NCBI GenBank assembly: GCA_002189105.1
Contig: NIOB01000004.1
Location: 264,648-328,647 of the forward strand
DNA: 64,000 bases
Direction of reading: 5' to 3'
Source: Saccharibacillus soli
Lineage (GTDB): Bacteria; Bacillota; Bacilli; Paenibacillales; Paenibacillaceae
Shown here: piece after piece, positions 45,119 through 53,834 of the stretch
How the letters are laid out: every line of letters starts with the position of its first letter
Numbering within the stretch: position 1 is the stretch's first letter
Notes under the pieces: generated by a model
Database searches by the model: none
Told to the model about the DNA's origin: nothing
What the model saw: the letters and a program-made list of their open reading frames with translations, nothing else
Translations under genes and position numbers: made by a program

Positions 45119-45715
45119 ATGACTCACCAGCAGCAGCATCCCAAGGTAGACGCCTTTATGGAGCGAACGCAGCAGTGGCAGAGCGAGCTGGCCAAGCTAA
45201 GAAGCCTGGCGCTGGATAGTGGATTGACTGAAGAACTGAAATGGGGTCAACCCTGCTATACGCTGGACGGCTCCAACGTATTTTTGCTTCATGGGTTCAA
45301 GGAATACTGCGCTGTCCTGTTTATGAAAGGGGCCTTGATGCCGGACAACGACAGGCTGCTCATTCAGCAAACGCAGAAAGTGCAGGCGGCGCGGCAGCTT
45401 CGTTTCACCAGCATGGAGGAGATTCAGCAGAAGACGGAGCAGATTGCCGCTTATATGCAGGACGCGATCGAAGTGGAAAAAGCCGGACTCAAGGTTGAAT
45501 TGAAGCCGGTCGAGGAGTACGTTGTTCCGGAAGAACTTCGGATTCGATTCGACGAAGATGCTGCGCTGCGCGAAGCTTTTGAAGCCCTGACACCAGGACG
45601 CCAGCGAGCGTATCTGCTGCATTTTACCGAACCCAAGCAGTCCAAGACCCGGGAAGCCCGCATCGAGAAACATTTTCCGCGCATTCTGGACGGCAAAGGC
45701 TTAAACGACCGTTGA
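45119..45715 (+). CDS. YdeI-like protein (DUF1801 plus OmdA)
   Basis: A 198-residue soluble protein. Residues 10-115 are a DUF1801/YdhG-like domain (LTEELKWGQPCYT, then FKEYCAVLFMKGALM). The C-terminal part is the YdeI/OmpD-associated segment (FEALTPGRQRAYLLHFTEPKQ with KTREARIEKHFPRIL). Relatives have been linked to protection from bacteriocins or stress, but the biochemical role is not settled. AATGGAGGA precedes the ATG. Confidence 0.85.
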   Translation: MTHQQQHPKVDAFMERTQQWQSELAKLRSLALDSGLTEELKWGQPCYTLDGSNVFLLHGFKEYCAVLFMKGALMPDNDRLLIQQTQKVQAARQLRFTSMEEIQQKTEQIAAYMQDAIEVEKAGLKVELKPVEEYVVPEELRIRFDEDAALREAFEALTPGRQRAYLLHFTEPKQSKTREARIEKHFPRILDGKGLNDR

Positions 45716-46029
45716 ATCCGCCTTTCCGCTTCCGCGCGCTCGGTAGATTGCCTTGACGACATGCAGCAGCGGAATAGAAAAGGTTCGACTTTTATTTATT
45801 CCGTCTTATAGGGATGAATAGGGGCGAATTCGGCGGAATAAGGCCTTTCGCTTTTGACGAGCGCCGCACGGCGATAAGGAAGCCGTGTTATACTGAAAGA
45901 TAACCGAACGTTTGCCGAAGAGAGCAGACGGGTTTCATATGCGATCGACGAGGTCGTATCGCCGGGATTTTGCACGACAAAACGACCGGGACGCGAACGT
46001 GATGCTCCGGTCGACAGGAGGCAAAAACC
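45716..46029. other. Leader of the CarD-like gene
   Basis: About 310 bases with no credible gene. It contains TTATACT near 45888 as a possible -10 without a clear -35. From here on base and codon use look different by eye from the left part of the window. Confidence 0.35.
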
Positions 46030-46542
46030 ATGTTTGATGCAGGAGATTATATGATTTACGGAAACCACGGAGTCTGTCACGTCGACGAGATCGGGCTTTC
46101 CGACGTTCAAGGCTTCGACGAAGCCAGAGCGTATTACACCTTGTCGCCGATGAACAGCGACATGAAGATTTACACGCCCGTGGATACGCAGGTGTTTATC
46201 CGTCCGCTGGTCAGCGGCGAAGAAGCCCGAACGTTGATCGAGAGCATGTCGTCGATCGAAGACGGCGATTACGGGCAGTACTGCGGCAATACCAAAGTGC
46301 TGTCGGCGCATTATGATCGCCTGATCCAACGGGGCAGCGCCGAACGGCTGCTGAAACTGATTAAGATCATCCACCGCAAGCATGACGAAATCGCCAGCGG
46401 CGGCAAGAAGCTCAATCAGACCGACCGTACTTATCTTCGCCGCGCCGAAGAAATGGTCTGCGACGAATTTGCAATCGCGCTCGATATGAGCGTGGACGGC
46501 GTAAAGCGCTACATGGACGATACTGTAGAAGCGAGCCGATGA
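46030..46542 (+). CDS. CarD/CdnL-family transcriptional regulator
   Basis: A 170-residue protein. Residues 1-60 form the RNA polymerase-interacting domain (FDAGDYMIYGNHGVCHVDEI, cf. the usual GDxVVYPxHGVG). A helical C-terminal DNA-contacting domain follows (LLKLIKIIHRKHDEI, then DRTYLRRAEEMVCDEFAIAL). CarD proteins stabilise the open promoter complex. AGGAGG lies 7-12 nt before the ATG. It stands alone with its own terminator, next to the glycan locus but probably independent of it. Confidence 0.9.
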   Translation: MFDAGDYMIYGNHGVCHVDEIGLSDVQGFDEARAYYTLSPMNSDMKIYTPVDTQVFIRPLVSGEEARTLIESMSSIEDGDYGQYCGNTKVLSAHYDRLIQRGSAERLLKLIKIIHRKHDEIASGGKKLNQTDRTYLRRAEEMVCDEFAIALDMSVDGVKRYMDDTVEASR

Positions 46543-46567
46543 GCCGAATGTTCGTTATATCCGATCG

Positions 46568-46608
46568 AAGAGTTTGGAGAGGCTTAAGCCTTTTCAAACT
46601 CTTTTTTG
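46568..46608 (+). terminator. Terminator after the CarD-like gene
   Basis: AAGAGTTTG pairs with CAAACTCTT around an inner GGCTTAAGCC palindrome, then TTTTT. Confidence 0.88.
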
Positions 46609-46730
46609 TCCGCGCTATAATAAGAGGCATGTTGGAAAGCCGAAGCTTCACGGATCGCTGACCGATTCATTCCTTTGCGAAATCAGGTCGGGATGACGAC
46701 ATGGAGCGTCACGAACGGCGTTATTCCGCA

Positions 46731-46760
46731 TTGACACTTTAAAAGCACTCCCTATATATT
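46731..46760 (+). promoter_or_regulatory. Promoter of the glutaminase-like gene
   Basis: A perfect TTGACA (46731-46736) is followed by TATATA (46753-46758, spacer 16) or TATATT (46755-46760, spacer 18). The -10 is overlapped by a partial copy of the locus operator. Confidence 0.78.
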
Positions 46761-46772
46761 AATCATATCAAA
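46756..46772. promoter_or_regulatory. Partial operator for the locus regulator
   Basis: TATTAATCATATCAAA (46757-46772) matches the right part of the full dyad at 52756-52788 at 14 of 16 bases. It lies over the -10 box of the gene at 46799. Confidence 0.5.
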
Positions 46773-46798
46773 TAATTCAATCATAAGGAGTGTTAGAG

Positions 46799-48841
46799 AT
46801 GAATGCGATTCGTCCTTCCGCAGTTCCGCTCGTTACCGTCGATCCTTATTTCAGCGTCTGGTCTTTCGCCGACCGGTTGACCGATGACCATACCCGCCAT
46901 TGGACAGGCCAGCGCCACGGCATGGTCGGGTTGATCCGGATCGACGGCAGCGTGTTTCGTTTCGCCGGACAAGTCGAGCCGAACGCGGAACGTTATTATC
47001 CCGAACTGCCCGCGATGGAGCAGACCGGGCTGCGCGTTACGGCGCTCAGCACGTTCTATACGTTCGAAGCGTCGGGCGTGCGGTTGGATCTGCGTTTCGC
47101 TTCACCGCTGCTGCTGCATGATCTCGACGTGCTGTCTCGCCCGGCTTCGTATCTCGTTTTGGAAGCGCAATCAACGGACGGCCGGGATCACGACGTACAG
47201 ATTTATTTCGACGTGACCGGCGAATGGTGTGTGGATCGGCCGCAGCAGCGCGTGCTCGGAGAGCGGTCCGATATTGGAGATCTCGTGTCGCTGAAGCTGG
47301 GACACGAGATTCAGGAACCGCTGAATCGCTCGGGCGACGATCATCGCATCGATTGGGGGTATTTCTATCTGAACGCGGAGCAAGACGGAGGCACGACGGC
47401 CCTGCTGGGAACGGCGGCGCTGCGGAAAGCTTTCGCGCGCGGCGAGACATTGCGCGCGGAAGATCTGTCGGCGGCTCCGCGCGTCGTGCGCGACGATCAG
47501 CCGGTCGCCGCGCTCGCGTTCGACTGCGGATCGGTAAATGGAGAAGGTACCCGGCGCCGGATCGTATTCGCTTACGACGACGTTTATGCGATGGAATATT
47601 TCGGCGATCGGCTCGAAGCGTACTGGAAACGGGGCGGCATGGACGCGCGGGCGATGATCGAAGCGGCTTTCGCCGAACACGACGCGTTGATCGAACGCTG
47701 CGACGCGTTCGACCGTCAGCTGTCGGAAGAAGCGTCGGGCAGCGGCGGCGAACGTTACGCGGAGCTGCTGGCGCTGGGATACCGTCAGGCGATCGCGGCG
47801 CACAAGCTGGTCGCGGACGCTGAAGGCAAGCTGCTGTTCTTGTCCAAAGAATGTTACAGCAACGGCTGTCTGGCGACGGTGGACGTCAGCTATCCGTCGA
47901 TCCCGCTGTTCCTGCTGTACGCGCCGGAACTGGTCGAAGGCATGATCCGCCCGATCGTCAAATACGCGAGAAGCGGCGACTGGCCGTTCGATTTCGCGCC
48001 GCACGATATCGGGCAGTATCCGCTCGGCAGCGGGCAGGTGTACGGCGAGAACAAATTGGAGTACCAGATGCCGGTCGAAGAATCGGGCAATATGCTCGTG
48101 ATGGCGGCTTCGACCTGTTTGGCGGGCGGAGACCGCGAATATATTTTGGCGCAGACGGATCTGTGGGAAGCGTGGGTACGCTATCTGATCGAATACGGGT
48201 TGGACCCCGAGAATCAGCTCTGCACCGACGATTTTGCCGGCCATCTGGCGCGCAACGCGAACCTGTCGGTCAAAGCGGTGATGGGCATCGCCAGCTTCTC
48301 GATCCTCAAGCGTCTGCAAGGGGACGAAACCGAGGCGCAGCGTTATATGGACATCGCGCGCGATATGGCGGACAAATGGAGCGAACTGGCGGACGACGGC
48401 GATCATACGAAGCTGGCGTTCGGTCAGGACGGAACATGGAGCCTGAAATACAATCTGATCTGGGATACCCTCTACGGCACCGGTTTGTTCGATCCCGACA
48501 TGATCCGCCGCGAAGTGTCTTGGTATAAAAGTAAGCGCAACGCTTACGGCACGCCGCTCGACAGCCGTGCCGATTATACCAAATCCGATTGGCTCGTCTG
48601 GGCGGCTTCGCTCGCGGATGACAACGCCGATTTCTCCGAACTGGTCGCTCCGATCGGCGAGATGTTGAGCAAGACGCAGGACCGCGTCCCGTTCTCCGAT
48701 TGGACGGATACCGTAACGGCCCGCCAGATCGGGTTCCAGCATCGCAGCGTGCTCGGCGGGCTGTTCATGAAGCTGTTGAAAGAACGGGGAACGATGCGTT
48801 TCGAACCGAGCCGCTCCACGCAGGCTTTTTCGGAACGTTAA
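46799..48841 (+). CDS. Glutaminase-like protein, DUF4964/DUF5127/DUF4965/DUF1793
   Basis: A 680-residue protein without a signal peptide, hence probably cytoplasmic. It starts with DUF4964 (RPSAVPLVTVDPYFSVWSFA, then ADRLTDDHTRHWTG). The DUF5127-like beta region follows, then from about residue 310 an alpha-barrel DUF4965/DUF1793 part with LLFLSKECYSNGCLATVDVS and FAPHDIGQYPLGSGQV. The family is named after fungal glutaminase GtaA, but the (alpha/alpha)6 barrel and its frequent place in sugar loci suggest some members are glycosidases. The ATG at 46799 follows AAGGAG with good spacing. It is the first gene of the glycan locus. Confidence 0.82.
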   Translation: MNAIRPSAVPLVTVDPYFSVWSFADRLTDDHTRHWTGQRHGMVGLIRIDGSVFRFAGQVEPNAERYYPELPAMEQTGLRVTALSTFYTFEASGVRLDLRFASPLLLHDLDVLSRPASYLVLEAQSTDGRDHDVQIYFDVTGEWCVDRPQQRVLGERSDIGDLVSLKLGHEIQEPLNRSGDDHRIDWGYFYLNAEQDGGTTALLGTAALRKAFARGETLRAEDLSAAPRVVRDDQPVAALAFDCGSVNGEGTRRRIVFAYDDVYAMEYFGDRLEAYWKRGGMDARAMIEAAFAEHDALIERCDAFDRQLSEEASGSGGERYAELLALGYRQAIAAHKLVADAEGKLLFLSKECYSNGCLATVDVSYPSIPLFLLYAPELVEGMIRPIVKYARSGDWPFDFAPHDIGQYPLGSGQVYGENKLEYQMPVEESGNMLVMAASTCLAGGDREYILAQTDLWEAWVRYLIEYGLDPENQLCTDDFAGHLARNANLSVKAVMGIASFSILKRLQGDETEAQRYMDIARDMADKWSELADDGDHTKLAFGQDGTWSLKYNLIWDTLYGTGLFDPDMIRREVSWYKSKRNAYGTPLDSRADYTKSDWLVWAASLADDNADFSELVAPIGEMLSKTQDRVPFSDWTDTVTARQIGFQHRSVLGGLFMKLLKERGTMRFEPSRSTQAFSER

Positions 48842-48855
48842 AACCGTAAAACGGT

Positions 48856-48900
48856 AAAAGCTGCTGGCCTTTCTTCGGAAAGAGCCGGCAGCTTTTTTTG
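48856..48900 (+). terminator. Terminator after the glutaminase-like gene
   Basis: AAAGCTGCTGGC pairs with GCCGGCAGCTTT, with an inner TTTC-ttcg-GAAA stem, then TTTTT. Confidence 0.88.
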
Positions 48901-48923
48901 GTATTCTTTTTCCAAAAAACATA

Positions 48924-48952
48924 TTGAACATAAAAGACATATATGATATGTT
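48924..48952 (+). promoter_or_regulatory. Promoter of the GxGYxYP gene
   Basis: TTGAAC (48924-48929), a 17-nt spacer and TATGTT (48947-48952). The palindrome ACATAT-atg-ATATGT (48938-48952) covers the -10. The -35 region ATATTGAACAT weakly resembles the operator half ATATTGAATAT. Confidence 0.6.
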
Positions 48953-49023
48953 ATTACCGCTGGAAGGTGGTTCCGGCGATAGGTGTGACAAGCCTGTCTA
49001 TTCGATCCAAGAGGAGGAGAAGC

Positions 49024-51069
49024 ATGAACCTGAACAAACGTTGGAAAAGGAAAGGGCCGGCCGCATTTTTCGCGCTGACGCTGATCGCGGCGGCGCTGCC
49101 GTCGTCTTGGGTGCCTCAAGCCGAAGCCGCAGGGCTCGATTGGCCTTCCGGACAACTGCTCCCGTCATTTTCTGCCCCTGCTTCGACGCTTGACGTCATG
49201 GATGTGGTGACCGAATACAATTACAAATGGAACGATCCGACTCTTCAGCATGAGACGGGCAGACCGGACGTGAACGGCTGGCTGGCACAGACCTCGATCG
49301 ACGCGCCGAACAAGTACATGGTCTACGGCCCTTACGCGACCGATATTCCGGCCGGCGATCATACCGCTTTCTTCGATCTAATCATCGACAACAACACGGC
49401 CGACAACAACGTCATGGTGACGCTGGACGTGCGCGACAACGTGACCGGGCAGGTATTGGCCAGCCGCGAACTGCGCAGACAGGATTGGACGCATGCCTCC
49501 AGCTACGAACGTTTCGAACTGGATTTCGCCAATCCGACCGCCGGGCACGATCTCGAATTCCGAGTGTTCTGGCACGGCGCTTCGTACATCAAAGTCGGCA
49601 CGATCGGCACGGAATCGCTGGATCGGGCCGAAGAAGCGGCGCTGTTCACTTCGCTGAAAGGCATCGTGAACCGCGAACAGCCGCGCATCTATACTTACGA
49701 TAATCCGGTCAAAGGTGAAGAAGGCAAATACAATTGGATGAACTCGCTCGGTCTTGGCCATCAGGACGTCGCGGACAACTGGTCGCTGCTGACCAAATAC
49801 CGCAGCGAGATCGAAGGCATCGTCGTCTACGACGACAACGTGCCGGACACGGTGAATCTGGCGACGACCATCGCTTCGCAGGAAGACGCGATCGTCGCGC
49901 CGCCGAGTCTGGTAAGCAAGCTGACGGCTGCGCCTTATAACCTGCCGATCCTCGACGATCTGCGCGGCGATTACGCGAATAAGCTCGAAGTGTATCAAGA
50001 TCTGTACGACAACTATTGGCCGGACCTGCCGCATAAGCTGATCGTGGGTCTGAATCCAAATCTCAAAGGTTATCTGCGCGATTACGCGACCGCCGTCGGC
50101 ACCGCGACCGTCTGGCTCGACCCTGCCGTCCCGGCGGAAAAAGCGCTGCTGCAAGATTTCTTCGGCGACATGCCCTACGGCAGCGGCATCTACATGGGCT
50201 GGTGGCCGGAAGAACAGCTCGGCGTCGAGACTGCTTCCGAATACGGGATCTCGACGATCGCCAGCGATTTCTCGTCCAATCTGACCGTGTTCGGCGGCAC
50301 GTCGCGCGACGTGTCCGTAAAGCCCGTTCCGGCCAAGCCGGCTCTGGAGAACAAGATCTATGTCTCCTTGATCTTGAGCGACGGCGATAATCTGCAATAC
50401 ATGGAGCATCGATTCAAAAAAATCTGGGATGCCGCCAACCGCGGCGACGTGCCGCTCGGCTGGACGGTCTCGCCGGCGATGCTCGACGCGATGCCGGGCG
50501 TGCTTGATTATCTCTACGATACCGCGACGCCCAACGACGCGCTGATCTCCGGTCCGAGCGGCGTGGGATACACGTATCCGAACTATTGGGATAACCAGGC
50601 GTATCTGGACGAATATACGGCGCTATCCGGCGATTATATGCAGCGGGCGGGTCTTCGGGTCGCAACGATCTGGAATACCATTACCGGCTCGACCAACGCC
50701 AACGTCGGCAGCAGCTTCGCGCAGAACGCGCCGGACCTGCTCGGCCTGACCGCTCAAGGCGGCGGCAACGGCAGCATCAACGTGTTCGACAACTCGCTGC
50801 CGAATCAAGTGCTGAACGCCAACTACTGCTATTCGTACGAGACGCTGGAGATGGAGATCGGCAATGCGATCGCGGGCTGGGACGGAACCGCTCCTCGTTT
50901 CGTGAGCATTCAAGCTAACCCGTGGGACGTGGATTATCAGGACTTCGTCGACGTCGTGGACCATTACAGTTCGAACGCCAATATCGTGTTCGTGCGTCCC
51001 GACAACTACTTCCAATTGATGAGAGAAGATCTGGGTCTGCCTGTCGATCCTTCGACGGTCACGCCGTAA
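49024..51069 (+). CDS. Secreted GxGYxYP-domain putative glycoside hydrolase
   Basis: A 681-residue exported protein. The signal peptide covers about residues 1-38 (KRWKRKG, a hydrophobic core, then AEAA). The N-terminal part (about 40-230) is beta-rich. The GxGYxYP barrel has NREQPRIYTYDNP, VSLILSDGDNLQYMEHRF and the name motif SGVGYTYPNYW. The family is found in carbohydrate loci and is assumed to act on glycans, but the reaction is not established. The ATG at 49024 follows GAGGAGGAG and opens the signal peptide; the frame upstream from 48943 is not needed. It has no wall anchor. Confidence 0.85.
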   Translation: MNLNKRWKRKGPAAFFALTLIAAALPSSWVPQAEAAGLDWPSGQLLPSFSAPASTLDVMDVVTEYNYKWNDPTLQHETGRPDVNGWLAQTSIDAPNKYMVYGPYATDIPAGDHTAFFDLIIDNNTADNNVMVTLDVRDNVTGQVLASRELRRQDWTHASSYERFELDFANPTAGHDLEFRVFWHGASYIKVGTIGTESLDRAEEAALFTSLKGIVNREQPRIYTYDNPVKGEEGKYNWMNSLGLGHQDVADNWSLLTKYRSEIEGIVVYDDNVPDTVNLATTIASQEDAIVAPPSLVSKLTAAPYNLPILDDLRGDYANKLEVYQDLYDNYWPDLPHKLIVGLNPNLKGYLRDYATAVGTATVWLDPAVPAEKALLQDFFGDMPYGSGIYMGWWPEEQLGVETASEYGISTIASDFSSNLTVFGGTSRDVSVKPVPAKPALENKIYVSLILSDGDNLQYMEHRFKKIWDAANRGDVPLGWTVSPAMLDAMPGVLDYLYDTATPNDALISGPSGVGYTYPNYWDNQAYLDEYTALSGDYMQRAGLRVATIWNTITGSTNANVGSSFAQNAPDLLGLTAQGGGNGSINVFDNSLPNQVLNANYCYSYETLEMEIGNAIAGWDGTAPRFVSIQANPWDVDYQDFVDVVDHYSSNANIVFVRPDNYFQLMREDLGLPVDPSTVTP

Positions 51070-51133
51070 AATGATCGGCATCCTGTCGGCGAGGGGAACG
51101 GAAACGTCGGCAGAAGCAGAAACGGCAGAAGCC

Positions 51134-51181
51134 AAAAAAGGTCGGGATACGCTGAAGTCCAGCGTATTCCGACCTTTTTTT
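51134..51181 (+). terminator. Terminator after the GxGYxYP gene
   Basis: AAAAGGTCGGGATACGCTG pairs with its complement across AAGTC (one G-T pair), then a T run. Confidence 0.92.
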
Positions 51182-51303
51182 GAAGCGGGCAGCGAATCGG
51201 CCCGACGACGCCTTTCTCCGCAGATCCGTTTCCGCGCCGTCTCGCGTCTTCCGCGAACCGCTGTTCGATCTCGATAATTTCCGTGCAGCCCGCATAGGCA
51301 CCC

Positions 51304-51323
51304 TTTAATATATTTGTTATAAT
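51304..51323. promoter_or_regulatory. Partial operator before the regulator gene
   Basis: TTTAATATATT (51304-51314) is identical to the first 11 bases of the site at 54782, and TTTGTTATAAT (51313-51323) matches the left arm of the full dyad at 10 of 11 bases. It contains TATAAT as a -10. It suggests autoregulation. Confidence 0.45.
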
Positions 51324-51366
51324 ATAACCTATACACAAATTCAGGTTGGAAGGGGACCCGAACGGG

Positions 51367-52542
51367 ATGAACCAGGAGAGAGAACCGTTATATATACAGA
51401 TCCAGAACCATTTTAAGGAACGAATCATCGATCGGACGCTGGTTGAAGACCAGAAAATCCCGACAGAGAAAGAATTGATGGACGAGTTCGGCGTCAGCCG
51501 AATCACCGTCGTCAACGCGCTCGTGGAGCTGGCCAAAGACGGCTGGATCTATCGGATTCCCGGCCGTGGCACCTACGTCAAAGGCATTCCCGAATCTCAG
51601 ATGAACGACAAATCTGCGGCTGCCGCTTCTCCCGCCGAACCGAAATCCCGCCGCGCCGGAGGGATGCATATCGGACTCGTATTCCCGACGCTGGAAGACT
51701 ATTTCGCCGTGCGCCTGATTCGTGGGATCACCGACGAACTGGAATCGCAGGGGTATTCCCTGCACATCATGCTGACCAACAATTCGAAGGAAAAAGAAAA
51801 AGAAGTGATCCGCGAACTCAAACCGACCGTCGACGGCTTGATTATTTTCCCCGTAGACGCCGAAGTCTATAACGAAGAGATTATCGCGCTCAAAATGCAG
51901 AACTACCCGTTCGTGCTGATCGACCGCCATCTGCCGGGCGTCGAGACCAACGTCGTCTCGTCCGACAGCGGTCGGGCGTCCATGCTGGCCGTCGAACACC
52001 TCTGGGAGTTGGGCCACCGCAATATTGCGATCTGCACGGATTCCCCGATGATGACGGTATCCGTCGACGAACGGATTCAAGGGTATTTCGACGCGCTGAA
52101 GCAGAAAGGCGCGCTAATCAACCCCGCTTTGATCCTCAACGATTTCGAATTGGACTCTTCCCAATTGAACCGTCCCGACGCGCCCGCTGCCGCGATCGAC
52201 GCCGGGCATCCGCTGTACCGGTTTATCCAGAACCGCATGGCGACCGCCTATATCGCGCTCAACTGCTCGCTGGGCGTGCAGATCTTAAGCATCGCCCGCC
52301 AAGTCGGCTTGAAGGTGCCGGAAGACATCTCGGTCGTCACGTTCGACAACCCAACGCCGCTGTTCGAAGAATTGAGTCTGCTCACCCATATCGACCAGTC
52401 CGAATATAAGATGGGAGCCGAAGCGGTCAAGCTGCTGCTGCAAGCGATCGACAACGCCGACAGCCAGCGCCGCGAGTTCAAGAAGATCGTGCTCGAACCA
52501 CGCCTGGTCGTCTGCAAGACCAGCGGCCCTGCGGCGGTTTGA
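51367..52542 (+). CDS. GntR-HTH/LacI-like sugar regulator (AraR type)
   Basis: A 391-residue regulator. The N-terminal GntR winged helix (about 1-70) has KIPTEKELMDEFGVSRITVV and GRGTYVKG. The C-terminal periplasmic-binding-protein-like sensor (about 100-385) runs from IGLVFPTLEDYFAVRLIRGI through HLWELGHRNIAICTD. This GntR-plus-LacI layout is that of Bacillus AraR, which is released from DNA by its sugar. I prefer the ATG at 51367; a TTG at 51346 would overlap the ribosome binding site GGAAGGGGA. It sits in the middle of the locus and its likely sites lie before four of the locus genes. Confidence 0.9.
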   Translation: MNQEREPLYIQIQNHFKERIIDRTLVEDQKIPTEKELMDEFGVSRITVVNALVELAKDGWIYRIPGRGTYVKGIPESQMNDKSAAAASPAEPKSRRAGGMHIGLVFPTLEDYFAVRLIRGITDELESQGYSLHIMLTNNSKEKEKEVIRELKPTVDGLIIFPVDAEVYNEEIIALKMQNYPFVLIDRHLPGVETNVVSSDSGRASMLAVEHLWELGHRNIAICTDSPMMTVSVDERIQGYFDALKQKGALINPALILNDFELDSSQLNRPDAPAAAIDAGHPLYRFIQNRMATAYIALNCSLGVQILSIARQVGLKVPEDISVVTFDNPTPLFEELSLLTHIDQSEYKMGAEAVKLLLQAIDNADSQRREFKKIVLEPRLVVCKTSGPAAV

Positions 52543-52688
52543 GAGCGGGCCGGATACCGAGGCCGCTTTCGGATCGAACCGAGCGGGCCCGGCCAGCTTT
52601 GCTTGTTACGTTTTGACCGGAGTTCTTACTTAACAATCACGACATCGTCGCCGTACTCGAACGCCCCGCTTTTCGATCCGAAGCAGCA

Positions 52689-52739
52689 AGCCCGATATTC
52701 TTTTTCGCCGAGCGCAAAAGAATGTCGGGCTTTTTCTTT
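52689..52739 (+). terminator. Terminator after the regulator gene
   Basis: AGCCCGATATTCTTTT pairs with AAAAGAATGTCGGGCT across an 11-nt loop, then TTTTC. Confidence 0.88.
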
Positions 52740-52747
52740 TTGCCTAA

Positions 52748-52775
52748 TTGACCAATTTGATATAATGAATATAAT
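52748..52775 (+). promoter_or_regulatory. Promoter of the permease-mannosidase operon
   Basis: TTGACC (52748-52753), a 16-nt spacer and TATAAT (52770-52775). The -10 lies between the two arms of the 33-bp dyad operator, so bound regulator would block polymerase. Confidence 0.72.
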
Positions 52776-52788
52776 TAATTATATCAAA
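52756..52788. promoter_or_regulatory. Full operator TTTGATATAAT-N11-ATTATATCAAA
   Basis: Two perfect 11-bp inverted arms separated by 11 bp surround the -10 box of the permease operon. It is the strongest dyad seen in the window, and it lies 214 bp after the stop codon of the AraR-type regulator gene. Partial copies occur near 46756, 51304 and 54782. Confidence 0.72.
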
Positions 52789-52829
52789 AAAAGAAAAAGC
52801 AGCTGGAACATCAAAGGAGGATCAAGCCC

Positions 52830-53834
52830 ATGATTAGCAATGACGGCAAAACGGTAGACGCCGAAATGCAGCGCTTGCCTATCGCCGGGAATTTAGGCAA
52901 GTCTCGATGGAAACGATCGAAGATCGGCAGGAAAGACGGATTGATCGCGGCAATCATCCTGACCCCGATGATTCTCTGGTGGTTGGTGCTGTCGGGGTTT
53001 CCGACGTTATTCGGTTTCGTGCTCGGCTTCTTCGAATGGATCGGAATCTCCGACAGCCCGAAGTTCGTCTGGTTCGACAATTACGTGCGCTTTTTCCAAG
53101 ACCCGCTCTATTATCAGGCGCTCTGGCGCTCGATGTGGATGGGCGGACTGGTCACCTCGATCACGCTGGTGGCGGGATTCGGGGCGTCGCTGCTCATGAA
53201 CCTGCCGCTGTTCGGCAAAGGCGTCTACCGCTCCATCTGGTATATCCCGGCGGTGACTTCGACCGTGGCGACCACGCAGATTTTTAACATTTTGCTCGAT
53301 ACGAACAACGGGGTCATCAACAATGTCCTTGTCTCGCTCGGCAAAGAACCGATCGTCTGGCAGTATTCCGTGTTCTGGGGCGTGTTCTGGATCGTCGTCT
53401 ATTCGGTCTGGAAAGGCGTCGGAGGCGCCGCGCTGATCTGGCTGGCCGGCCTGCAATCCGTAGACACCGCGCTCTACGAAGCGGCGGACATCGACGGTGC
53501 AGGGCGTTGGGGGAAGCTGATGAACGTGACGCTGCCTGGATTGAAACCGATTGCAACCTATATCGTCATCACCAGCTTGATCGGCGCGATCCAGATCTAT
53601 GAGCAGGTCCTGTTCATGACCAACGGCGGTCCGTACGGACAGACCGAAGTGCTGGTGTTCCGGATCTACCGCGACGCGTTCTGGGATTTCAACCTCGGCA
53701 TGGCGGGTGCGTCTTCGCTAATCATGGCCGTCATCGTCTTTACCGCGACCGTGTTCTATTACCGCTGGTCCACCGAATCGGACCGCCGCACGACTTCGAA
53801 CCGCAACCGCCGCAGAGGAGGAAAACGAGCATGA
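52830..53834 (+). CDS. Sugar ABC transporter permease (LplB/MalF-like)
   Basis: A 334-residue permease. It has a charged cytoplasmic N-terminus of about 38 residues, then six spans starting GLIAAIILTPMILWWLVLSG. The EAA loop is EAADIDGAGRWGKLMNVTLP. AAGGAGG precedes the ATG. It overlaps the next permease by 4 nt (ATGA). With the binding protein at 54863 it should import the glycan handled by the alpha-mannosidase. No ATPase gene is nearby. Confidence 0.93.
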   Translation: MISNDGKTVDAEMQRLPIAGNLGKSRWKRSKIGRKDGLIAAIILTPMILWWLVLSGFPTLFGFVLGFFEWIGISDSPKFVWFDNYVRFFQDPLYYQALWRSMWMGGLVTSITLVAGFGASLLMNLPLFGKGVYRSIWYIPAVTSTVATTQIFNILLDTNNGVINNVLVSLGKEPIVWQYSVFWGVFWIVVYSVWKGVGGAALIWLAGLQSVDTALYEAADIDGAGRWGKLMNVTLPGLKPIATYIVITSLIGAIQIYEQVLFMTNGGPYGQTEVLVFRIYRDAFWDFNLGMAGASSLIMAVIVFTATVFYYRWSTESDRRTTSNRNRRRGGKRA